In this document: positions 17,598-24,568 of the stretch, piece after piece
Layout of the letters: each line of letters starts with the position of its first letter
Numbering within the stretch: position 1 is the first letter of the stretch
Assembly: GCA_029259895.1 (NCBI GenBank)
Contig: JAJDEG010000271.1
Location: 1 to 33,078 of the forward strand
DNA from: Planctomycetota bacterium
Lineage (GTDB): Bacteria > Planctomycetota > Planctomycetia > Pirellulales > PLA5
Reading direction: 5' to 3'
Length of the DNA: 33,078 nucleotides
Notes under the pieces: generated by a model
Database searches by the model: none
What the model was told of the DNA's origin: nothing
What the model saw: only the letters and a program-made list of their open reading frames with translations
Made by a program: the position numbers and the translations under genes

Positions 17598-19028
17598 ATG
17601 GTATTACGCGATTTGGTCGACGAACTGCGCGAGGCGGTGGGCGTCGAGAACGTGCTTTCTAGTCACAGCGATCTGGTGGTGTACGAATGCGACGGGTTCG
17701 TGATCGAGAAGAACTGCCCTGATGTGGTGGTGTTTCCGCGATCGGCCGAGCAAGTTGCGGCCGTCGTTCGGCTGGCGAATCGACACGACGTGCCGTTTCT
17801 GCCGCGTGGAGCGGGGACGAGCCTTGCCGGCGGGTGTCTGCCAGTGGGCGGCGGCGTGATGATCGTGCTGACGCAAATGCGGGAGATTCTGGAAATCAAC
17901 ATTCGTGACCGCTACGCCGTGGTGCAGCCGGGCGTGGTCAACGTGTGGCTGACGAACGCGCTGCGAGGGAGCGGGTATCACTATGCACCGGATCCGTCTA
18001 GCCAAGGCGCATGCACGATCGGCGGGAATGTGGCGACGAATTCCGGCGGGCCGCACACGCTGAAGTATGGCGTGACGGTGAACCACGTGCTCGGAGTTGA
18101 GGTCGTGCTGGCCGACGGGCGAATCGTGGAGATCAACGGCGCGGCGGACGATCCGCACGGCCTCGACCTGACGGGCGTCGTCGTTGGGAGCGAGGGGACG
18201 CTGGCGATCGTCACGAAGGTTTGGGTGCGACTGACGCGCGATCCGCAAGGTTGCCGCACGATGCTCGGCGTGTTCGAGTCGGTCGACGACGCGACGAATA
18301 CGATCAGCGAGATCATCGGGGCTGGCATCGTGCCGGCGGCGCTGGAGATGATGGACCAGGGCATCTTGGTCGCCCTCGAGGAAGCGTTCAAGTTTGGATT
18401 TCCGCTCGACGCGCAGGCGATTCTGCTGATCGAGGTCGACGGGCTGGAAGCCGGGCTGGACGAGCAGCGCGACCGCATCGTCGAATTGTGCCAGCAGTGC
18501 GGCGCTCGCGAGGTGCGGCAGGCGAATGACGCCAAGCAGCGGCAGTTGTTGTGGAAGGCGCGAAAGCAGGCGTTCGGCGCGGTCGGTCGACTGAGTCCGA
18601 GTTATTGCACGCAAGACGGTGTTGTGCCGCGGACGAAGCTGCCGCACATTCTCAAGCGGATCTATGCGATCGGCGCGAACTATGGAATTCGCGTCGTGAA
18701 CGTGTTTCACGCCGGAGATGGGAACATCCATCCGATCGTGCTGTTCGACGAGCGCGACGCGGAGCAGGTTCGGCGGGCGCTGAAGGTCAGCGAGGAGATT
18801 CTCGACGAGTGCATCGCTTGCGGTGGCAGCGTGACCGGCGAACATGGCATCGGCGTCGAGAAGGTCAACTTCATGGCAAAGATCTTCACGCCAGACGATC
18901 TCGACGCGATGGGGCGACTGCGCGACGCGTTCAACCCGACGAATCGCCTAAGCCCGGATAAGATGCTGCCGACGTCGGCGGGCTGCGGGATGGAGATGAA
19001 GCATCCTGGGCGAAGAGCGGCGCTTTGA
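17598..19028 (+). CDS. glcD: FAD-linked oxidase, glycolate oxidase subunit GlcD-like
   Basis: PDVVVFPRSAEQVAAVVRLANRHDVPFLPRGAGTSLAGGCLPVGGGVMIVL; DPSSQGACTIGGNVATNSGGPHTLKYGVT; FHAGDGNIHP; GGSVTGEHGIGVEK. ATG at 17598 preferred. Confidence 0.92.
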   Translation: MVLRDLVDELREAVGVENVLSSHSDLVVYECDGFVIEKNCPDVVVFPRSAEQVAAVVRLANRHDVPFLPRGAGTSLAGGCLPVGGGVMIVLTQMREILEINIRDRYAVVQPGVVNVWLTNALRGSGYHYAPDPSSQGACTIGGNVATNSGGPHTLKYGVTVNHVLGVEVVLADGRIVEINGAADDPHGLDLTGVVVGSEGTLAIVTKVWVRLTRDPQGCRTMLGVFESVDDATNTISEIIGAGIVPAALEMMDQGILVALEEAFKFGFPLDAQAILLIEVDGLEAGLDEQRDRIVELCQQCGAREVRQANDAKQRQLLWKARKQAFGAVGRLSPSYCTQDGVVPRTKLPHILKRIYAIGANYGIRVVNVFHAGDGNIHPIVLFDERDAEQVRRALKVSEEILDECIACGGSVTGEHGIGVEKVNFMAKIFTPDDLDAMGRLRDAFNPTNRLSPDKMLPTSAGCGMEMKHPGRRAAL

Positions 19029-19077
19029 GCGTTACCTTTCCCTGGCCCACATCCCCGAAACCCTCCAGGCCCGGATA

Positions 19078-19830
19078 TCATCCCCACCAGCCGCCGTTTA
19101 CATGAAGCGTTTGGCCGGTGACGTAACTGGCCGATTCGCTGGCGAGGAACAGTATTACGGCAGCGACTTCGTCTGGTTCGGCGAATCGACCGAGTGGGAT
19201 TTGGGCCAGCATCTGCGTTCGGGCGGCTTCGGGGATCGATAGACCCATGTCCGTTAGGACGACGCCCGGCGCGACGGCGTTGACTGTGATATTCCGTCGG
19301 GCAAGTTCGCGGCTGAGCGTTTTGGTGAGGCCGATGACGCCTGATTTGGCGGCCACGTAGTTCGCTTGTCCGAACGTGCCGACCATCGCCGAGACGGACG
19401 CAAGGTTGACGATGCGGCCGCCGTCGCGGAGCCGTTCGACCGCGATTTTGCAGCCGTGGAAGACGCCGGTGAGGTTCGTGTCGATGACCGATTGCCATTC
19501 GTCCTCGGTCATTTTCGCGACGGTGCGGTCGCGGAGGATGCCGGCGTTGTTGACCAAGATGTCGACGCCGCCGAACTGTTTGGCCGCGTGGTCGAACACG
19601 CTGCGCAATTCGTCGGGGCTTCGCACGTCGCCGGCGGCGAGGGCGGTGCGATTCTGGAGGCTTTCGACGACCGTCTTGGCTTTTTCGCGGTTGACGCCTT
19701 GGTCATCGTCGAAAAAGTTCACGACGACGTTCGCCCCGGCGCGGTGGAGCATGCCGGCGGCGGCCGCGCCGAGTCCTTGGCTGGCGCCGGTAACGATGGC
19801 GGTTCGGCCGGTCAGATCGATGGGGATCAC
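19078..19830 (-). CDS. fabG: 3-oxoacyl-ACP reductase FabG-like short-chain dehydrogenase
   Basis: IDLTGRTAIVTGASQGLGAAAAGMLHRAGANVVVNF; LVNNAGILRDRTVAKMTEDEW; NLASVSAMVGTFGQANYVAAKSGVIGLTKTLSRELARRNITVNAVAPG. GTG start at 19830; the upstream extension in the track looks non-coding. Confidence 0.92.
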   Translation of the reverse strand: MIPIDLTGRTAIVTGASQGLGAAAAGMLHRAGANVVVNFFDDDQGVNREKAKTVVESLQNRTALAAGDVRSPDELRSVFDHAAKQFGGVDILVNNAGILRDRTVAKMTEDEWQSVIDTNLTGVFHGCKIAVERLRDGGRIVNLASVSAMVGTFGQANYVAAKSGVIGLTKTLSRELARRNITVNAVAPGVVLTDMGLSIPEAARTQMLAQIPLGRFAEPDEVAAVILFLASESASYVTGQTLHVNGGWWG

Positions 19831-20187
19831 GGTCGACGCTCCTGGGCATATTGCCCGACTTTGGCGTGCCCGGTCTCCGAAGATGCCGAGTTCGCGCCGG
19901 CGAGATTCATTGCGGCGATGTAGGAGGATACCGGAAACGTACGTGGCGTTGCAGCGGGATAGCGCGCGGGGGTACTGCGATCTGCGTGAATTCGTGCGGC
20001 GTCTGGCCGCGCAGAGCGTGATTGCCAAAATGGGGGGTGCGGGCTTTGGCATGGCGATTGGCTAGCTTTGACGGTATATAAAGCTGCGCTGGATCGTCGG
20101 CGAATGACTACAATTGCGATTAACGCGACGAACATGCGGCGGTGTCGGCGTGGCCGATTGCCGTTGAAGCGTCGATTGGCGGTATCT

Positions 20188-20212
20188 TCGGCGAGGGGAT
20201 TCGCCTCCTACA
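20188..20212. repeat. Second copy of the right arm of the palindrome found at 1244-1268
   Basis: tcggcgaggggattcgcctcctaca (20188-20212) vs tcggcgaaaggattcgcctcctaca (1244-1268): 23 of 25 identical. Internal GGCGA/TCGCC stem. Confidence 0.65.
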
Positions 20213-20346
20213 GCCAGAAGCACACGCCAGCCAGTAGCACACGCGATTTCTTTCCGGATAGACACTAAAAGTTTTTTTCGGGCGGTTCTTATCGGGTCGC
20301 CGCTTGATACTGCAAGCTCTGAGCGGTTATCGCCGCATTAAAAGTC

Positions 20347-22140
20347 ATGTCCGATTCAACTATCGATACGCCCGTTACGTCTGCCGCTAAGAAACCGAGC
20401 GCCGTTGAAACCGCGAAGCTTTCGAGCGACTATCTTCGCGGTCCGATCGCCGAGGAACTCGTCGACGATCAGGATTTTTTCGGCAAGGCGAGCATCAATC
20501 TGCTCAAGCACCACGGCACGTACCAGCAGGACGACCGGGAGAATCGCGTAAAGACGGAGGGTGGCAAGTCGCAAAAGTCGTACATGTTCATGGTCCGTAC
20601 GAAGATACCCGGCGGCAAGTTGACGGCGGATCAGTTGCTGGCGGAACTCGACCTATGCGACGAGATTGGCGACACAACGCTGCGCGTCACTACGCGGCAA
20701 GGATTGCAGCTTCACGGCGTGATCAAGCGGAATTTGAAGCAGGCGATCGCGCGGATTAACGAGGTGCAGCTTTCGACGCTGGCGGCTTGCGGCGATGTGG
20801 AGCGCAACGTGATGTGCTGCCCTGCGCCGCACCGCCAAGATGCGGTGCATCAGCAGTTGCAGGATTTGGCCGACGCGCTAGCCGCGCACCTTTGCCCACG
20901 GACGACCGCGTATCACGAAATCTGGCTGCGCGATGGTGAGAGCGGCGAAGACACGCTGGTGGGCGGCGGCGCGAATGGGCAAGCGGCCAGCGGCGACCAC
21001 ACGCCGGGCGGTGATGAGGTCGAACCGATCTACGGTAAGACATACCTTCCGCGCAAGTTCAAGACGGCGATCGGTCTGCCGGACGATAACTGCGTCGATC
21101 TCTATGCCAACGACCTGGGGTTCATGGCGATCTGCGAGGAATTCAAGATCGTCGGCTACAACGTGCTGGTGGGGGGCGGGTTCGGCGTTACGCCGAGCGC
21201 AAAGAAGACGTTTCCGGCGATCGCAAAGCGGATGGCCTACTGCACGCCCGAGGACGCCGTCGACGTGGCGACCGCGGTGGTAAAGGTGTTTCGCGACTTC
21301 GGCAATCGGAGCGACCGCAAGCAAGCCAGACTGAAATATCTGATTCACGAGCGCGGGCTGCCGTGGTTTAAGGCCAAGGTGGAGGAGTATCTGGGGCACG
21401 CGCTGGCCGACCCGCACGCCGACGACGTTCGCGGATTCGACGATCATCTCGGTTGGAGCGCGCAGGGCGACGGACGTTGGTGCTATGGTTTGAACGTCGA
21501 GAACGGGCGGATTGCCGACCGCGACGGCTGGAAGCTGAAATCTGCGCTGAGGGCGATCTGTCGCGAATTGAAGCCGGGCATTCGGCTAACGTCGCATCAG
21601 AGTATCCTGTTCACGGATATTGCGGCCCATCAACGTGGGCGGTTGCAGGAGATTCTTAGCGGCCACGGCGTGAAGCTGTCCGAAGAGGTTTCGACGGTTC
21701 GTCGCTGGTCGATGGCGTGCGTTGCCTGGCCGACTTGCGGCTTAGCGATTACGGAGAGCGAGCGTGCGCTGCCGGGGCTGATCGATCAGTTGGAAATCGA
21801 GCTAGCGCGGCTAGGGCTGTCGGACGAGGCGTTCACGGTTCGGATGACGGGCTGCCCGAACGGCTGTGCACGTCCGTACAACAGCGACGTTGGCCTGGTG
21901 GGGAAGGCGCAGGGGAAGTACACGGTTTTGCTGGGCGGGCGGCTGTTGGGCGATCGGCTAAATGTCATCTACAAGGACCTCGTGGCGGCCGAAGATATTG
22001 TGCCGACGCTGGTGCCCGTGCTGGCGTATTTCAAGCACGAGCGGACGTCTGGGGAGAAATTCGGCGATTTCTGCGATCGCAAGGGCGTCGATGATTTGGG
22101 ACGCTGGAGCGAGCAGTATGTTGCGCGTTCGTCACCGTAG
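20347..22140 (+). CDS. Siroheme/[4Fe-4S] sulfite (or nitrite) reductase hemoprotein
   Basis: VRTKIPGGKLTADQLLAELDLCDEIGDTTLRVTTRQGLQLHGV; ACGDVERNVMCCPAP; EPIYGKTYLPRKFKTAIGLPDDNCVDLYANDLGFMAI; MACVAWPTCGLAITESERALPG; MTGCPNGCARPYNSDVGLVGKA (siroheme/Fe-S Cys ligands). Confidence 0.92.
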   Translation: MSDSTIDTPVTSAAKKPSAVETAKLSSDYLRGPIAEELVDDQDFFGKASINLLKHHGTYQQDDRENRVKTEGGKSQKSYMFMVRTKIPGGKLTADQLLAELDLCDEIGDTTLRVTTRQGLQLHGVIKRNLKQAIARINEVQLSTLAACGDVERNVMCCPAPHRQDAVHQQLQDLADALAAHLCPRTTAYHEIWLRDGESGEDTLVGGGANGQAASGDHTPGGDEVEPIYGKTYLPRKFKTAIGLPDDNCVDLYANDLGFMAICEEFKIVGYNVLVGGGFGVTPSAKKTFPAIAKRMAYCTPEDAVDVATAVVKVFRDFGNRSDRKQARLKYLIHERGLPWFKAKVEEYLGHALADPHADDVRGFDDHLGWSAQGDGRWCYGLNVENGRIADRDGWKLKSALRAICRELKPGIRLTSHQSILFTDIAAHQRGRLQEILSGHGVKLSEEVSTVRRWSMACVAWPTCGLAITESERALPGLIDQLEIELARLGLSDEAFTVRMTGCPNGCARPYNSDVGLVGKAQGKYTVLLGGRLLGDRLNVIYKDLVAAEDIVPTLVPVLAYFKHERTSGEKFGDFCDRKGVDDLGRWSEQYVARSSP

Positions 22141-22165
22141 TCGTTTGCCGTCGCGCGGGTGTGCG

Positions 22166-22618
22166 CTACTCTTTGGTGCGGCCGACGCGCGATAGATAGT
22201 ACTTCTGTACGGCGGCCGTACACGGGCGGCCATTGGCGGCAGCGGCTTCGCAACGTGCGTCGGTGGAGTTGGCCTTTTCGAGGTGGGCGCGGACACGCGT
22301 CGGCGCGCCTGCGGCGAGATCGGCTTCGATGTCTTCTTCCAAGAGGCCGAAGCAGCCGCAGATCGGCGCATCGCGATCCTTGGGATACACGGGACGCACG
22401 AGGGCGTCGGTGATGGCGGTGCGATCGAATTCGTCGAAATAGGCCACTTCGCACCTTGGCGTGGGGCAGAAGAACGCCACGTCGGCGATCGCGCCGCGGC
22501 TTTGCTCGCGAAGGTGAGCTTCGAGCGTGGCGGAGCCGACCGGTTCGCCGAGGGCACCGCAGCGTGGGCAATAGCGCTTGCCCGTATCTTCCGGTTCGCG
22601 GACAAAAGCCTTATTCAT
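22166..22618 (-). CDS. CopZ N-terminal-domain-like protein (zinc + [2Fe-2S] type, BFD-related), without an HMA domain
   Basis: RYCPRCGALGEPVGSATLEAHL...VAFFCPTPRCEVAYFDEF...VYPKDRDAPICGCFGLLEEDIEADLAAG...ARCEAAAANGRPCTAAVQKYY. The CPxCG, FCx4C, CxC, C, C pattern resembles CopZ-N. Confidence 0.72.
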   Translation of the reverse strand: MNKAFVREPEDTGKRYCPRCGALGEPVGSATLEAHLREQSRGAIADVAFFCPTPRCEVAYFDEFDRTAITDALVRPVYPKDRDAPICGCFGLLEEDIEADLAAGAPTRVRAHLEKANSTDARCEAAAANGRPCTAAVQKYYLSRVGRTKE

Positions 22619-24422
22619 CGCGATTCTCCGCGCGCTCGTACAGTATTTTTCCGCCGACGATCGTATAGTCGACGCGGGCGTCGCGGATTTTCTCGTCGGC
22701 GACGGTCATGATGCCCTCGGACAATACGACGACGTCGGCCAGCTTGCCTTCGGCGAGCGAGCCTTTGATGTCGTCCTCGAATGCGGCGTAGGCGGCGTCG
22801 CGCGTGTAGCTGATCAGCGCTTGCTCGCGGGTCATGCATTGTTCTGGAAAGAACGTGCCGCCGTCGGGCATGCGGCGCGTCACGCTGGCGTAGAAGCAAT
22901 CGATCGGGTTGAGCGGCTCGACCGGGGCGTCGGTGCCGTTGATGACCATCGCACGATGCTTGAGCAGAGTTTGCCATACGTATGCCCCGCGCTGCGCCCG
23001 GCGATGGCCAAGCCGAGCGACGACAAACGGCCCGTCGCTCGTGGCGTGGCAGGCTTGCATTGAAGCGATGACGCCCAATTCGGCGAACCGCGGGACGTCG
23101 TCGTCGTGTAAATGCTGGGCATGCTCGATTCGCCAGCGGAGATCGCGTTGATTGTCGTCGGACGCCGGGAGGCGATTGCGCATGGCGCTGGCAAAAACAT
23201 CGAGCACTTCGCGGTTCGCCCGATCGCCGATGGCATGTACGCAGAGCTGCCATTCGAGTCGAAGGGCCAATTTGGCCGACGCACGCAACGACTCGACGGA
23301 CGTGACGTTGTGCCCGACGCTTTGCGGCAGGTCGTCGTATGGCGCGAGCAGCCACGCCCCGTGGGTGCCCAGTGCGCCGTCGAGCATTCGCTTAATTCCG
23401 CCGACCGTGAGATGGGCATCGGCGTGGCGGCGGATGCGGTATCGAGACAGGTTGGCGGCGATGGCGCCGTCGCCGTCATTGGTCATGACCCACAGTCGAA
23501 TAGGCAGACCTGCCGTGCCGGCCAGTTCGCGGAAGGTCTCGATCTCGCCGAGACTCGATCCGGCGTCTTGAAAGCTCGTCACGCCCAGCCGTAGACATTC
23601 GTCGCTGGCAAGGCGGATCGCCTTGCGACGCTCTTCATCGCGTTCGGCCTTCGTACGGCGAGCTTGCTCGCGATCGAAGGCGCGATCCACGACGGAAACG
23701 GCATTCTCGCGCAGCGCACCGGTCGGCAGGCCGTCTTTGTCTCGAAGCACGCGGCCGCCCTTGGGGTCGCGCGTGTTGTTGGAGATGCCGGCCAGTTGCA
23801 TCGCCTTGGCGTTGACCATCGTCATGTGGCCGGTGCCGTGGACCAACAGCACGGGGTTGGCGGGCGTCGCTTGGCTGAGCTTGGCGTGGGTCGGGTAGCC
23901 CTCGACGTTGGGCTGCGGAGGCGCGGTCCATTTTGCCTGATGCCAGCCTCGACCGACAATCCAGCGGCCCCTCGGGTAACGCTTCTTGTCGGCGGCGGCT
24001 TCGGCGACGCGAGCGATGACTTCGTCCCAACTCTTGCAGGCCGAAAGATCGACGTCGAGCTTCATGCGGCCGAGGGCGATGAAATGTCCGTGCCCCTCGA
24101 TGAAGCCGGGGATCGCCAGACGCCCTTGCAGGTCGATCACGCGCGTCGATTCGCCGACGTGCTCGCGAATCGCGTCATTCGTGCCGACGGCGGCGATGCG
24201 GTCGCCGCGGATGGCCAAGGCTTCGGCCTGGGGGCGTTCTCGATCGAGCGTAAGAATCTTGCCGTTGAGCAAGGCAAGTTCGGCGACGGGCGGCGATGGC
24301 GGCGTTGGACTGTCTTGGCCGCGCGCGACAACGCTGGAGATCGCTATGGCGGCAAATATGCCAGCGACGGTGGATCGGACAGCCGGGGAGCCGACAACGG
24401 TGCGAAATTGGCTTGGTGTCAC
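22611..24422 (-). CDS. Amidohydrolase family protein (YtcJ-like), exported
   Basis: N-terminal hydrophobic leader (VAGIFAAIAISSVVARG); ELALLNGKILTLDRERPQAEALAIRGDRIAAVGTNDAIR; VIDLQGRLAIPGFIEGHGHFIALG; CVHAIGDRANREVLD; INGTDAPVEPLNPIDCFYASVTR. Confidence 0.92.
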   Translation of the reverse strand: MTPSQFRTVVGSPAVRSTVAGIFAAIAISSVVARGQDSPTPPSPPVAELALLNGKILTLDRERPQAEALAIRGDRIAAVGTNDAIREHVGESTRVIDLQGRLAIPGFIEGHGHFIALGRMKLDVDLSACKSWDEVIARVAEAAADKKRYPRGRWIVGRGWHQAKWTAPPQPNVEGYPTHAKLSQATPANPVLLVHGTGHMTMVNAKAMQLAGISNNTRDPKGGRVLRDKDGLPTGALRENAVSVVDRAFDREQARRTKAERDEERRKAIRLASDECLRLGVTSFQDAGSSLGEIETFRELAGTAGLPIRLWVMTNDGDGAIAANLSRYRIRRHADAHLTVGGIKRMLDGALGTHGAWLLAPYDDLPQSVGHNVTSVESLRASAKLALRLEWQLCVHAIGDRANREVLDVFASAMRNRLPASDDNQRDLRWRIEHAQHLHDDDVPRFAELGVIASMQACHATSDGPFVVARLGHRRAQRGAYVWQTLLKHRAMVINGTDAPVEPLNPIDCFYASVTRRMPDGGTFFPEQCMTREQALISYTRDAAYAAFEDDIKGSLAEGKLADVVVLSEGIMTVADEKIRDARVDYTIVGGKILYERAENRDE

Positions 24423-24568
24423 GGCCGGTCTCCACGGTCGAGGGGCGCGCGTTGCGTGGGTTCGGCCGAAGGCACGCGCGGTACGTCATCAGAATACCGC
24501 TCGGACGGGCGACGGGCAAATCGCACGGCACCATACGCGCAGGTCCGCGGGGAGGTACAATCGCGGGT

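Noticed and set aside
17604-18845. 413-aa minus-strand ORF antisense to glcD
   Set aside because: Shadow ORF of a clear GlcD gene; biased composition and no domain.
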